A DNA stretch of 64,000 nt from Amycolatopsis rubida (GCF_900115345.1 NZ_FOWC01000013.1:62001-126000); one strand, 5' to 3'; counted from the first letter of the stretch, positions 42,359 to 52,066 are shown. Notes: generated by a model from the sequence alone, not told the origin. Numbers and translations: made by a program.

Positions 42359-43678
42359 ATGCGGCGAACGTTGATCACTGCGGCCTGCCTGGGGGTGCTG
42401 GCAGCCACGGCCGCGTGCGGAGGCGGGTCCGTGCCGACTCTGCCCACCGGCCAGGCCGGACCGGCCGGCCAGCCGCCCGCGTCCTCCGCCGAGCCCGAAG
42501 CGGTCACCGCTGATCCGCCGTTGGCGTTCGACACCGGCAAGGGTGTTTCGCTGCCCCGCACGGCGCTGCAGGCCACCATGGGCGGCTCGGTGACGTCGAA
42601 GTTCATGACGCTGCGCGACCGCACCGGTTACCTCATCGCCCCCGAATCGCTGAGCGCGGTCGACGTCCTCACCGGCCGCGAGAAGTGGAACACCAAGATC
42701 GAGGGCCCGGCCGCCGACCCGAACGCGCACCAGGGGCCGTTCGTCGAGCAGAGCGGGCCGCGTCCGCCGCTCGTCACCGACCGGCTCGCCGTCGGAGCCG
42801 TCCCGCTGCGGATGCCCGAGCAGGGCACGACACCGGGCTATGTCGCGCTCGCGGTCATCGCGGTGAACCCGGAAACCGGGGCGAAGGCCTGGCAGACGAA
42901 CGCGAAGGTCGCCGACGACCAGTACGGGATCACCGGCGACCGTTCCGTCACGCAGGTCGTCGCGGCCACCGACAAGGCGGTCGTGGCCAGCTTCGCGCAG
43001 TCGGACCACACCCTGACTGTCGCCTTGGATCCGGCGACCGGGAAGCAGCTGTGGGAGCGCAAGGACTACGTCGCGGGCAGCCTGAACGGCGAGGTCGTGG
43101 TGGGAGTCGACTCCACTGTGGCCGAGAATTCTTCGATGGTCCAGGCGACCGCGCTCGACGTCGCCACCGGCCAGCAGAAGTGGGTCGCCGCCGCCAAATC
43201 GAGCGCGGTCGAGATCCTGCCCGCCGATCCCGCGATGGTGGTCCTGAAGGCCACCGAGTACAGCAGCGGCCACGCCTTCCTGAAGTTCCTCGACGCGTCG
43301 ACCGGCACGGAGAAGTTCTCGGTGGAGGGGACCCGGAACCTGGGCCCCGACTCGTACGGCGACTGCCTGTACGACGAGCAGTCGGTGCTCGCCTGCACCG
43401 ACTCCGGCGTGCTGACCGCGTACGACGCGAAGGCCGGGACCACACTGTGGAGCCTGCCCGACCAGGCCGCGAACCGTGTCCCGCCGGGCGGCCTGACCGT
43501 CGCCTGGCACGGCGCGCTGTACGGCTACACCAACGGAAAGCAGCCGATCGTCCTCGACGCCAAAACCGGCAAGGACCTGTCCACCGAAGTGGGCTTCGTG
43601 CCGGACTGGGTCAGCAAGTACGCCGCGGCAGGCGTTGACAAGGACGGCTCGCCCAAGGCTTATCCGGTCAAGAAGTAG
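42359..43678 (+). CDS. Secreted PQQ-like beta-propeller lipoprotein
   Basis: A 439-aa exported protein. A lipoprotein-type signal, MRRTLITAACLGVLAA with a Cys at residue 19, is followed by a Pro/Ala/Ser linker. The rest is built of propeller blades, seen as AVDVLTGREKWNT, AVNPETGAKAWQT, ALDPATGKQLWER, ALDVATGQQKWVA and AYDAKAGTTLWSL. Such PQQ-like proteins may be scaffolds rather than enzymes. The ATG at 42359 is preferred because GGGGA is well placed; an ATG at 42347 is in frame. Its end overlaps the convergent DinB-like gene by 11 nt. Confidence 0.85.
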   Translation: MRRTLITAACLGVLAATAACGGGSVPTLPTGQAGPAGQPPASSAEPEAVTADPPLAFDTGKGVSLPRTALQATMGGSVTSKFMTLRDRTGYLIAPESLSAVDVLTGREKWNTKIEGPAADPNAHQGPFVEQSGPRPPLVTDRLAVGAVPLRMPEQGTTPGYVALAVIAVNPETGAKAWQTNAKVADDQYGITGDRSVTQVVAATDKAVVASFAQSDHTLTVALDPATGKQLWERKDYVAGSLNGEVVVGVDSTVAENSSMVQATALDVATGQQKWVAAAKSSAVEILPADPAMVVLKATEYSSGHAFLKFLDASTGTEKFSVEGTRNLGPDSYGDCLYDEQSVLACTDSGVLTAYDAKAGTTLWSLPDQAANRVPPGGLTVAWHGALYGYTNGKQPIVLDAKTGKDLSTEVGFVPDWVSKYAAAGVDKDGSPKAYPVKK

Positions 43679-44162
43679 CCGGTGCCCCGTCCTCCGCGAG
43701 GATCTGCTCGCGGAGGATGTCCGCGTGCCCGCAGTGCTGCGCGAGTTCCCGCAGAACGTGCAGATAGACGAACCGCAGCGGCAAGGGGCCGCGCCGGTTG
43801 CCGGGCAGGATGTCGGTCAGTTCGAGCGACGCGGTGGCCTGCCGCGCGGCTTCGCATGCCTCGCGGTGCGCCTGCTGAATGGACGCGATGGTGTCGTCAT
43901 CGGTGAGGGCAAACGATTCGTCCGGCGTCTCCGGGATCCCGATCTCGGCGCGCGAACGACCGGTGACGGCTTCGTCGAACCAGACCTTCTCCACGAAGGT
44001 CACGTGTTTGACCAGGCCGAGCAGCGTGGTCTTCGACGGCACGAGCGACCGGCGGGCCTGCTCCTCGGTGAGTCCGTCGAGGCAGTGCTGAAGCGCCTCG
44101 CGGTGCTCGTCGACGAAGTATTCGAGCTGGTCCTTGGCGTGGTTGCCGATCACTGATTCCAT
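43668..44162 (-). CDS. DinB/DUF664 family protein
   Basis: A 164-aa four-helix-bundle protein. The three metal-binding His are expected in LVKHVTFVEKVW, in the middle and in ELAQHCGHADILREQI. In actinobacteria the related MDMPI/DinB proteins are often mycothiol-dependent transferases or isomerases. The function of this one is unknown. The ATG at 44162 has a weak ribosome site; an in-frame GTG is two codons upstream. Confidence 0.85.
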   Translation of the reverse strand: MESVIGNHAKDQLEYFVDEHREALQHCLDGLTEEQARRSLVPSKTTLLGLVKHVTFVEKVWFDEAVTGRSRAEIGIPETPDESFALTDDDTIASIQQAHREACEAARQATASLELTDILPGNRRGPLPLRFVYLHVLRELAQHCGHADILREQILAEDGAPATS

Positions 44163-44219
44163 GGGCACGGGTCCAGCTTGCCGCATCGTGGCCCGCTGCG
44201 GGAGCGAAGCCCGGAGCCG

Positions 44220-44535
44220 AGCCGGGCCGGCGCGGTTTCCACTGCGTTGACCTCCGCGAACCGGCCCTGTGCACGGAACAAGTCGAGCGTCAGCTGCCAC
44301 ACCGCGCGTGCCTTGCCGGAGTCGCCCGTCTCGCGGTGGGGGTGGCCGAGGTGTTCGAGGGTGTCGGCTTCCAAATAGGTGTTGCCGGACTCCCGGTACA
44401 GCACGAGCGCTTCGCGGTGGTGCTCGATGGCGTCGGTGTGATGGGCGATGTGCGCGAGGCTGTCGAGGACGTCGGCCACCGCCGGATGGTTCGCCGTCCG
44501 GTAAAGCTGGAGTGCGCGTTCGCAGTGCGGCCGGG
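44220..44535 (-). pseudogene. TPR fragment of an AfsR/SARP-type regulator
   Basis: The minus strand encodes HCERALQLYR, then DSLAHIAHHTDAIEHHREAL, YLEADTLEHLGHPHRETGD and ARAVWQLTLDLFRAQGR. These are tetratricopeptide repeats as found at the C-terminus of SARP/NB-ARC regulators. No DNA-binding or ATPase domain is present upstream, and the start is missing. The surrounding 44536-44984 has no assignable gene. Confidence 0.6.
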
Positions 44536-44984
44536 CCTGCGCCCGCGGAGCCCGGCACGACGACGCCCTCGGCCATCTCGCCGGAGCCCTGAATCTGGTC
44601 AACCGCGGCGAGAACCTGCGCGTCCGGGCTCGCGCCGAACACGGTCACCGCTCCCGCGGTGTGCTCGCGGCCGGGAGCCCGCGTTTTCGCCAGCGGTGAA
44701 CGAGACGGCCCGGACAACGATTTCCTTTCCGTATCGCCGTCCTGTTTGCCGCGCGCCCGGCCGCTGACAGTCCTCGGTGGACAGTCGAGCACGGGTGCCG
44801 GGCATCCCTCCCGGAACCTCGCCGGGATACTGGTGCGCGGAAACCGGCAAGCAGCGAAAGGGGCTCGACGGTGGCGCGGCGCGGATCGGCGGAGCAAACG
44901 AAAACGTGCTGGAAAGCCGGTGCGGCCGCCGAATCCGGACGGATCGGGTGAACCGCCGCCGCATGCCGTGACTGCCGCGCTTGC

Positions 44985-45600
44985 CGCGGCGTCCGGCCAC
45001 GACCGCGGACGAGCAGATCAGGTTCACCGGCGCGTTCGCGGCCGCGCTGACTCGCGCGATCGGATCGATGCCCGCGCTGTACGTGGTCCTCGCGCTCGTC
45101 GCCGCGGCCTGGGGTCCGCTGCGCGCGGTCGACCGCCGTTCGGTGCAGACCTACGAAAACGCCGAGGCCGTCTTCGAACAGATCGCGGACCTGCAGCGGC
45201 ATCTCGACCAGCACGACCGGACGCTCAGCCGCGGCGTGAGCCTGCTGGAGTCGAGCCCGCATCCGTGGATCCAGCAGCACCGGCCGCCGCAGGCGCTCGA
45301 CCCAGGCGGTGAGCGTCAACAGCCGGATCGCGGCCAGGCTGACGCAGCGGCTTGGCGGCATGGGGGCGTTCTACCCGGCGGCCGGGACGCAGGTGGTGTG
45401 GACGGGACTGGCCGTGCTCGGTGTGCAGCGGCTGGACCCGTACTCGTTCGCGTTCATGACCTTCCTGTCCACGCTGGTCCAGCTGGGCTTCATGATCGTG
45501 ACCATGGTCGGCCAGGCCGGCGAGCGGCCCTTCCTCGGGCGGCGACGCGATCCTGCGCGAATGCCGCCGGATGAAGGCGCGGCTGGAGGCGCGGGATCAT
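44985..45600 (+). pseudogene. DUF1003-like membrane protein relics, two copies
   Basis: The first copy reads TRAIGSMPALYVVLALVAAAWGP and jumps directly to DRRSVQTYENAEAVFEQI and LQRHLDQHDRTL, so the second membrane helix is deleted. The second, in another frame, reads ARLTQRLGGMGAFYPAAGTQ, DPYSFAFMTFLSTLVQLGFM, IVTMVGQ and then frame-shifts into ILRECRRMKARLEARD. Both are typical DUF1003 pieces in broken form. Confidence 0.6.
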
Positions 45601-46022
45601 GCCAGCGCGGTGAGGAAAACATCGGCGATTTGCTCGCCGAGGTCGACCGACGCGACCGCTCCGTCCCCGCCGTTCTCCGCGGGGGAGCGAAGGACGACCT
45701 CCGCCCGGTACAGCCCGCGCCGGGTCATCACGTTGAGGGCCCGGGTCGGCTGGTCCAGGGTCGCCCGCACGGTGTCTTCCCCGGCGAACCGGATCTGGTC
45801 GCCGCGCTCGAGGTCGGTGACGGTCCCGTTGACGGTCAGCCGGAGCGGCCCGAGAGCGGTGAAAAGCCGGTCGATTCCCGGGAAAGACGAGAACGGCGCG
45901 TCTTCGAGCAGGTCCGCGACGCTGATCCGCCACCGGGACGGATCGGCGTCGGCGGCGAGTTCCCGGGTGGTGCCTGCTCCGTTGCGCCAGGGGACCGGGG
46001 CGGCTTCGGACGGGATGAGCAT
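45597..46022 (-). CDS. HutD family protein, short form
   Basis: A 141-aa cupin-like protein. VPWRNGAGTTRELA, WRISVADLLEDAPFSSFPGIDR and NVMTRRGLYRAEV are HutD landmarks. Usual family members are about 180-200 aa; this copy seems shortened in the C-terminal half. HutD is linked to histidine use in proteobacteria, but here there are no hut genes near. The ATG at 46022 lacks a strong ribosome site, so the gene may be marginal. Confidence 0.7.
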   Translation of the reverse strand: MLIPSEAAPVPWRNGAGTTRELAADADPSRWRISVADLLEDAPFSSFPGIDRLFTALGPLRLTVNGTVTDLERGDQIRFAGEDTVRATLDQPTRALNVMTRRGLYRAEVVLRSPAENGGDGAVASVDLGEQIADVFLTALA

Positions 46023-46108
46023 CAGAGCATCACACTCGTTCTCCGCGGCAGACGCAAACCCGGCCGAGAGAGAGAAGCCGCCCGGCACGTCTCGTCGGCA
46101 GGCGGGGT

Positions 46109-46702
46109 TCACCGCGGAAACAGCGTGCGGACCGCGTCCGGGAATCCGCTTACTCCGTCCGGTCCGGACAGCGCCAGGTTGAAGAGAAACCCGGGCAGGA
46201 GCGCCAAAATCGCCTGCGCGAGAGCCTCGGCCGGTGCGCCGGCCCAGATCCCGCTCTCCTGCCGGCCGCGCACGAGGCCGGCCACCTCGGCACTCATCTC
46301 GGCCGACGCGGCGGCGAGGCGCTCGGCGAGTTCCGGGTTGCGCTGGGCTTCCGACCAGACCAGCACCGCCATGCTCGCCAGTTCCCGGTCGCGGTGCAGG
46401 CCGGTCACGGCCTCCAGCAGTTCCGCCATCACCTCGCCGACACCGTGCTCGCCGCCGCCGCCGCGGGCAAGGGCAGCGCGCAGCACGCCGGTGACGTCGT
46501 CGAGGTTCTGCGCGGCGACCGCGACGATCATGTCCTCCTTCTTCGGGAAGTACCGGTAAACCGCGCCCGCGGACTTGCCTGCCTCGGTGAAGACGTCCTG
46601 CATCGACGTGCGGTGGAACCCGTCGCGGAGGAAACAGCGGCGCGCGGCCGCCAGGATTTCGCCCCGCTGGTCGTCCTTGTACTGCTGGCTCACCCTCGGC
46701 AA
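46109..46702 (-). CDS. TetR/AcrR family transcriptional regulator
   Basis: A 197-aa regulator. The HTH is TSMQDVFTEAGKSAGAVYRYFPKKEDMI, followed by a TetR_C-type ligand domain. The TTG at 46702 with GAGGAG 6-7 nt upstream fits; a GTG three codons later is an alternative. It is divergent from the beta-propeller gene at 46796. A loose inverted repeat (AAAAGCGGA ... TCCGTCCTCTTTT) at about 46752-46777 may be its operator. Confidence 0.9.
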   Translation of the reverse strand: MPRVSQQYKDDQRGEILAAARRCFLRDGFHRTSMQDVFTEAGKSAGAVYRYFPKKEDMIVAVAAQNLDDVTGVLRAALARGGGGEHGVGEVMAELLEAVTGLHRDRELASMAVLVWSEAQRNPELAERLAAASAEMSAEVAGLVRGRQESGIWAGAPAEALAQAILALLPGFLFNLALSGPDGVSGFPDAVRTLFPR

Positions 46703-46795
46703 CGTCCGCTCCTCGCCTTGACACCCGGCTCGGGGGCAGCCTAGCGTAGAAGAAAAGCGGATGTCCGTCCTCTTTTAATGTCAGGAGAGCCCGCC

Positions 46796-47749
46796 ATGCC
46801 GATGACCCCCGTCCCGGACGTCACGCTGACCCCGGTCGCGTCCTTCCCGGAAAAGTACTTCCCGGAAAACCTCGCCGTCCGTTCCGACGGTTCGGTGCTG
46901 GTCACCGTCCTCCTGCAGCGGGAGCTGTGGATCGTGCCGGAGCCGCGGCGTCCCGTTCTGGTGCATCGCTTCGACCATCCCGTGACGGGGATCGTCGAGG
47001 TCCGGCCGGACGTCTTCGTGCTCAGCCTGACCGAGGGGTACACCACCCACGAATCGCATCTGGTCCGGCTCGACCTCACCGGCTGGACGCCCGGCGAACC
47101 GGTCGCCCCGGAGATCGTCTTCACCTTCGACGACCGGGTGCGCGCACTCAACGGCAGCTGCCTGCTCGGCCGCGGGGTACTGGCCGTCGCCGACTGCTTC
47201 GCCGGGCTGATCTGGCGCGTCGACCTCGATGCCGGCGCGCGCGGGGCACAGGCCCGGATCTGGCTGGCCCACGACACCATGGCCGACGACCCGGACGCCG
47301 AGATCGCCCCGCCGCGACAGCCGGGCGTCAACGGCGTCCGGTACAGCGCGCGGACCGGATACCTTTACTACACGTCCACCGCGCAGAAAGTCTTCATGCG
47401 AGTGCCGGTCGACCCCGCGACGCTCGACCCGGCCGGTGGCGCGGAATTCGTCGCCGCGATCGACAACGCCGACGACTTCGTCCTCGACGAGGAGGCCGGG
47501 TTCGCTTACGTCACCAGGCATCGCGCCAACACGCTCGACCGAGTGCCGCTCATTCCGCGGCACGGCAGCGAAGTCCGGCACGTCGCGGGCGAGCCGTTCG
47601 ACGAACGCCTGGTCGGGCCGTCCAGCGCCGCCTGGGTTCCGGGGCAGGAAGGCCGAGCCTTCTACGTGACCACGGACGGCGGCACCACCGCCCCGCCGGA
47701 CGGGCTCCTTCGCAACGCCATGCTGCTGCGGGCTGAGCTGCGTCCGTGA
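46796..47749 (+). CDS. SMP-30/gluconolactonase-like beta-propeller protein
   Basis: A 317-aa six-bladed propeller without signal peptide. FPENLAVRSDGSVLVTVL at the start, ALNGSCLLGRGVLAVADC, PGVNGVRYSARTGYLYYTS and VRHRANTLDRVP-like TRHRANTLDRVP are typical SMP-30/NHL-fold segments with Asn and Asp at the metal-site places. It may be a lactonase or similar hydrolase. The ATG at 46796 has GGAG 9 nt upstream. The divergent TetR gene probably controls it. Confidence 0.8.
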   Translation: MPMTPVPDVTLTPVASFPEKYFPENLAVRSDGSVLVTVLLQRELWIVPEPRRPVLVHRFDHPVTGIVEVRPDVFVLSLTEGYTTHESHLVRLDLTGWTPGEPVAPEIVFTFDDRVRALNGSCLLGRGVLAVADCFAGLIWRVDLDAGARGAQARIWLAHDTMADDPDAEIAPPRQPGVNGVRYSARTGYLYYTSTAQKVFMRVPVDPATLDPAGGAEFVAAIDNADDFVLDEEAGFAYVTRHRANTLDRVPLIPRHGSEVRHVAGEPFDERLVGPSSAAWVPGQEGRAFYVTTDGGTTAPPDGLLRNAMLLRAELRP

Positions 47750-47814
47750 GGCGCTTGAGGGGATGACGACCGCAGGCCTTGGCCGGGAAGGGTTTCGCGG
47801 TGCTTCCGCGCGGA

Positions 47815-48672
47815 TCAAGGCTTGCGCGCGACCCCGGCCAGCATCGCTGCCTCGCTCGGATCCGCGAAGTCGACTACTGGTGTGTTGAGCCCGCTTTCCT
47901 CGGGATGCCAGGCGGCAGTCCACGTGACGCCCGGGTCCAGCAACTCGAAATCGCCGAACAGCGCGCGGATTTCCACGTTCGAGCGCAGCACGTGCTTGCT
48001 CACATTGGTGTCGTACAACTGGATCACCGCACGCAACTGCCTGGCGATGTCCTCCGGCAATCCTTCGTGGGTGATCTGCGACAGCACCAGGTACGAGCCC
48101 GGAGGCAGCATTTCCCGGTACCGCGCGATGGCCTCCGGCCCGAGGTCGCGCCCGTCCGGGCCGGGCTGCTGGATGTGCAGGACCGCGGTGACCAGCAGGG
48201 CCAGCGGCCGGCCGGGATCGAGGACGCCGGTGTCCGCGACGGAGTGCCACAGTTCGTCCGGTTCGCGAAGATCGCCCTGGATCACCGCGTGGCGTTCGGG
48301 ATCCCCGTGGCGTTCCAGCAGGATCCGGGCATGCGCGACCGCGACGGGTTCGCGGTCGATGTAGACGACACGGGAGTCCGGCGCGACCTCGTCGGCGATC
48401 TGGTGCACGTTGCCCATCGTCGGGACGCCGGAACCGATGTCGACGAACTGGCGCACGCCCAGTCCCACGAGATGCCGCACCGCGCGGTGCAGAAACGCGC
48501 GGTTGGCTCGGGCGCAGTACATCCCGGCCGGAAACGCGGAAAGGACCATCTTGCCGAACTCGCGGTCGATGGCCCAGTTGGCCGTACCGCCGAGATACCA
48601 GTCGTAAACGCGCGCCACGCTGGGCCGGTCGAGGTCCACGCCCGGGATGGGCTCTTCAGGTCCGTGCGCCAC
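47815..48672 (-). CDS. SAM-dependent methyltransferase, DUF574 family
   Basis: A 285-aa protein of the large actinomycete DUF574/S-adenosyl methyltransferase family. RPSVARVYDWYLGGTANWAID at the N-terminus is diagnostic; the SAM loop is QFVDIGSGVPT, followed by VVYIDREPVAVAHAR and the TAVLHIQ motif. The substrate is unknown; many copies exist per genome in these bacteria. The GTG at 48672 has GGAGG 5 nt upstream. Confidence 0.92.
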   Translation of the reverse strand: MAHGPEEPIPGVDLDRPSVARVYDWYLGGTANWAIDREFGKMVLSAFPAGMYCARANRAFLHRAVRHLVGLGVRQFVDIGSGVPTMGNVHQIADEVAPDSRVVYIDREPVAVAHARILLERHGDPERHAVIQGDLREPDELWHSVADTGVLDPGRPLALLVTAVLHIQQPGPDGRDLGPEAIARYREMLPPGSYLVLSQITHEGLPEDIARQLRAVIQLYDTNVSKHVLRSNVEIRALFGDFELLDPGVTWTAAWHPEESGLNTPVVDFADPSEAAMLAGVARKP

Positions 48673-48915
48673 GCCGCCTCCCCCGCAGTCGTGACCAATC
48701 GTATCCAATCCAGCCGATCCCGCCGGACGGGCACGGCGGCGGCGACCGCCTGCCGGGTGCGCGGTGGCAAGCACCGTGCTCGGGCAGTGGTCCGGACACC
48801 AGGGTTCTCGCTTGCTTGATCCGCCACGTTTCCGTTAATGGGCAACGGAACCGTCGATGCTCAGTGCCGAGGAATCCTTGAGTAGGCTGCTGCCAACGAC
48901 TTCATTGGGGGAGCG

Positions 48916-49953
48916 ATGACCGACGAAATCGAGCCTGCGCACCGGACCGCCGTCCGTTTTCCGGGAATCAGCCCGAGAGCCTACGAGCATCCGGTGGATC
49001 GCGGCGCGCTCGCCACCCTGCGCGCGGTGCCGGGATTCGCCCAGGTGATCAAGGCCGTCTCCGGCTTCTACAACGAACGCGGCGAACGGCTGATGGCGCT
49101 GGCGTCGTCAATCCGCGTCGGACCGCGGCAGTACCCCGAACTCGACCGCCTGCGTCACGAATGCGCCGAGACGCTCGATCTTCCCGTCGTGCCGAACCTG
49201 TTCGTCTACCAGGACCCGCGGCTGCAAGCGTCCGCCCTCGGCATGGACGAGCCGTTCATCCGGATCAGCACCGCGCTCATCGGCCAGATGAGCCACGAAT
49301 CGCTGCGGTTCGCCATCGGCCACGAAATGGGGCACGTGCTGTCCGGGCACGCGGTCTACCGCACGATCATGGTGCGCCTGATCAACCTCCAGATGTCGAT
49401 GTCCTGGACACCGGTCAGCGCACTCGGCATCCGGGCGATCATCGCGGCGCTGAGCGAGTGGTACCGCAAAGCCGAACTGTCCTGCGACCGCGCCGGCCTG
49501 CTCTGCGGCCAGGACCCGACCGCCGCGCTGCGCGCGCAAATCCAGCTCGCCGGCGGCGTCGACCCGTCCCGCATCGACATCCCGTCCTTCCTGCGGCAGG
49601 GCGCGGAATACGAGTCGGGCGAAGACATCCGGGACAGCCTGCTGAAGCTGAAGTACGTCGAGACCGAAACCCACCCGTTCGCCGTGGTCCGGGCGACGCA
49701 ACTGCAGAAATGGGCCGCGTCCGAGGGCTATCGGGCAATCCTGACCGGCGACTACCCGCGCCGGGACGACGACGCGCCGGCCGCGGACTGGAAGGACGAC
49801 CTGAAGTCCGCGGCGAAGTCGTACAAGGATTCCTGGACGGCCTCGGCTGATCCGCTGACGAAGGTCTTCACCGAGGTCGGGGAGACGGTCGCGGATACCG
49901 CGAGCAAGGTGTGGGCCAAGTTCGGCGGGAGTTCGGAGAACGGCAACGCCTGA
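48916..49953 (+). CDS. M48 family zinc metallopeptidase
   Basis: A 345-aa peptidase. The zinc site HEMGH is at about residue 136 (AIGHEMGHVLSGH), with the third ligand Glu in KAELSCDRAGLL. There is one hydrophobic stretch near WTPVSALGIRAIIAAL but no signal peptide. Unlike HtpX, it lacks the N-terminal membrane helices. The C-terminal 60 residues are charged and Ala/Lys-rich, possibly a coiled-coil. GGGGGAG precedes the ATG at 48916. The target is unknown. Confidence 0.88.
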   Translation: MTDEIEPAHRTAVRFPGISPRAYEHPVDRGALATLRAVPGFAQVIKAVSGFYNERGERLMALASSIRVGPRQYPELDRLRHECAETLDLPVVPNLFVYQDPRLQASALGMDEPFIRISTALIGQMSHESLRFAIGHEMGHVLSGHAVYRTIMVRLINLQMSMSWTPVSALGIRAIIAALSEWYRKAELSCDRAGLLCGQDPTAALRAQIQLAGGVDPSRIDIPSFLRQGAEYESGEDIRDSLLKLKYVETETHPFAVVRATQLQKWAASEGYRAILTGDYPRRDDDAPAADWKDDLKSAAKSYKDSWTASADPLTKVFTEVGETVADTASKVWAKFGGSSENGNA

Positions 49954-50425
49954 GGTTGCCCTCGTGCGGAAATGCGAAACCCGGGAAAAGCCGCGGCGAA
50001 CTAACTGACAATTCTTGTCCGCGCGGATGGCGGCTGAGCGTCGCATCCTAACCGGATGCGCAGAGCTGGCGGAATGTGGTGTACGTCACCGCACGCCGCG
50101 GTAATGGCGGCACGGTGTACGCGATGGTATTTGCGGCGCACCAGCAGATCGGGTGCGCTGACAGGCGGGGGAGGGGCATGCGGCAAAAGGGGGAGCGAGT
50201 TCTCGTGCTGCGGTGGATTCGTCGGCGTGAATTCGACGGGTGTCGCCGGAGGCATTCGCTGTCCCGATGACTGGGATCGCGGAAATGCGGGCGAGCACGG
50301 CGTCAGCCCATTCGGCGGGTATCTCCGGAGCGCATCCACTGAATTCATCGTCGGCCCAGCTGGCCCGGCCAGCCTGAAATGCGTTGGCCTGAACCGCTTA
50401 GGCGTACTGAACGAAGGGTTTCTTG
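49954..50425. other. 472-bp intergenic region
   Basis: No gene is supported. Short open frames such as that at 50178 have possible GGGGGAG sites but only 30 codons and no recognised product. It probably holds the promoter of the protease-like gene. Confidence 0.4.
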
Positions 50426-51937
50426 ATGGGAGTCAACCGGAAAGCCGCGCGCTTGGCCGGCTGCGTCGCCGGGGTGACCGCCGCGGGACTGCTGGCCGCC
50501 GCGTCGCCGGCGAGCGCGGTGGCCGGGGGCGCGCCGGTCACCGGTGCGGCGGCGTCCGCGCTGGTCCGGCTCGCGATCGGGGGCGACGCGACCAGCGGCG
50601 GCCACGCCTGCACGGGAACCCTGGTTTCCTCGCAATGGGTTCTGACGACCGCGTCGTGCCTGACCGGCAAGACCGGCGCGCAGGCCGGCGACGGGCTGGT
50701 CGACGGCGCGCCGCCTGCCGTCGCGGTAAATGCCGCGGTGACCGAGACCGGTAAGCCGACCCGGCAGATCGCCGTGGACCGAGTGGCGCCGCGGACCGAC
50801 CGCGACGTCGTGCTGCTGCGGCTGGTCGCGCCGGTTCTCGGGGCCAGCCCGGGGACTCTCGCTGCCACGCCGCCGCCGTCGAGCGGGCAGGTGACGGTGG
50901 CCGGATTCGGCCGCACGGCGACCGAATGGATCCCGGACGTTCCGCAGTCGGCTCCGCTGACCGTCGCGCCCGGTGCACCGGATCACGGTCTGGCCCTTGA
51001 AGCGACCGGCACGAGCGGCGTGTGCCGCGGCGATGCCGGTGCGCCGGTGTTCACTGCCGACGGCCGGATCACCGGCGTGGTCACCGGTTCGTACCAGCAC
51101 AACTGCCTCGGCGAGACCGCGACCAACCCGGCAGTGAGCGCCGTCCGGGTGGACGACCTCGGCGAGTGGGTCACGGCGCACACCGTCACCGGACACCACG
51201 GCCTGTACCGAATCGACGCCAACGGCGCGGTTCTGGGCTACTCCGGCACCGGCAGCGCCTGGACGACCCTGGGTACCGGGTTCGACCGGGTCTACGCCGG
51301 CGAAAGCGCGCTGGTCGCGACTCGCGCCGACACCCACGACGTCTACCGCTACATCGGGACCCCCGGCCAGTGGGCGAAGATCGGCGGCCCGGGCGACGGG
51401 TTCGTGGTCAACGCCGACGGCGTCTACGGCTACAACGGCGGCGGTGTCCTGCGCTGGACCGGCACCGGCTGGGAAACGGTCGGGCCCGCCGGGACCGCGT
51501 TCTACGCCGCCGGCCATCTGCTCGCCCGGACCGTGCCCGGCACCGGCGATCTCTCCCTGATGACCGCGCCCGGCACCTGGGTCAAGATCGGCACCTCCGG
51601 CACCGGTTTCGCGATCAACGACGACGGCATCTACGGGGCCAACGGCGGCGGTGTGTACCACTGGACCGGCACCGGCAGCACCTGGGCCAGCGTCGGCAAG
51701 GCGCAGAGCGCGCTGTACGCGGGCGCGCACACGCTGCTCGGCATCGAACCGGCCACCAAGGACGTCAACCTGCTGACCGGCACCGGCTGGTCCCGGATCG
51801 GCGGCTCCGGCGACTCGTTCGCGGCCAATGCCGACGGCGTCTACGGCGTCAACAGCGGCGGCATCTACCGCTGGAGTGCCGCCTCCGGCAGCTGGGCGTC
51901 GATCGGCCCGGCTACCCGGGCCCTCGCCACCGACTGA
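50426..51937 (+). CDS. Secreted trypsin-fold pseudoprotease with propeller-like repeats
   Basis: A 503-aa exported protein with a signal peptide (residues 1-31, ending near ASAVAG). Residues 35-245 form an S1 peptidase fold: CTGTLVSSQWVLTTASCL where active enzymes have TAAHC, DRDVVLLRL with the Asp kept, and CRGDAGAPVF where active enzymes have GDSGGP. Both His and Ser are therefore replaced. Residues 250-503 have about five repeats of the form GVYGYNGGGVLRWTGTG, a tachylectin-2-like propeller that may bind sugars. It is probably a secreted binding protein, not a protease. The ATG at 50426 follows AAGGG. Confidence 0.82.
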   Translation: MGVNRKAARLAGCVAGVTAAGLLAAASPASAVAGGAPVTGAAASALVRLAIGGDATSGGHACTGTLVSSQWVLTTASCLTGKTGAQAGDGLVDGAPPAVAVNAAVTETGKPTRQIAVDRVAPRTDRDVVLLRLVAPVLGASPGTLAATPPPSSGQVTVAGFGRTATEWIPDVPQSAPLTVAPGAPDHGLALEATGTSGVCRGDAGAPVFTADGRITGVVTGSYQHNCLGETATNPAVSAVRVDDLGEWVTAHTVTGHHGLYRIDANGAVLGYSGTGSAWTTLGTGFDRVYAGESALVATRADTHDVYRYIGTPGQWAKIGGPGDGFVVNADGVYGYNGGGVLRWTGTGWETVGPAGTAFYAAGHLLARTVPGTGDLSLMTAPGTWVKIGTSGTGFAINDDGIYGANGGGVYHWTGTGSTWASVGKAQSALYAGAHTLLGIEPATKDVNLLTGTGWSRIGGSGDSFAANADGVYGVNSGGIYRWSAASGSWASIGPATRALATD

Positions 51938-51950
51938 TCCTGAGCCTCGG

Positions 51951-51999
51951 CCGTGAAGGGCCCCTTGCGGGAATCGAACTCCCCCAAGGGGCCCTCCAC
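51951..51999. repeat. Intergenic palindrome family A, copy 6
   Basis: AGGGCCCCTT (51957-51966) pairs with AAGGGGCCCT (51986-51995), with CGTGA and TCCAC at the ends and GGAATCGAACTCCC in the loop. It lies just past the pseudoprotease stop and may act as a terminator. Confidence 0.75.
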
Positions 52000-52066
52000 C
52001 TCCAGCGGTCCTCCGCCCGGTCGTCAGTTCTTGCGGCCCCTCGCGCCGGTGGGAGGATCGACGACC

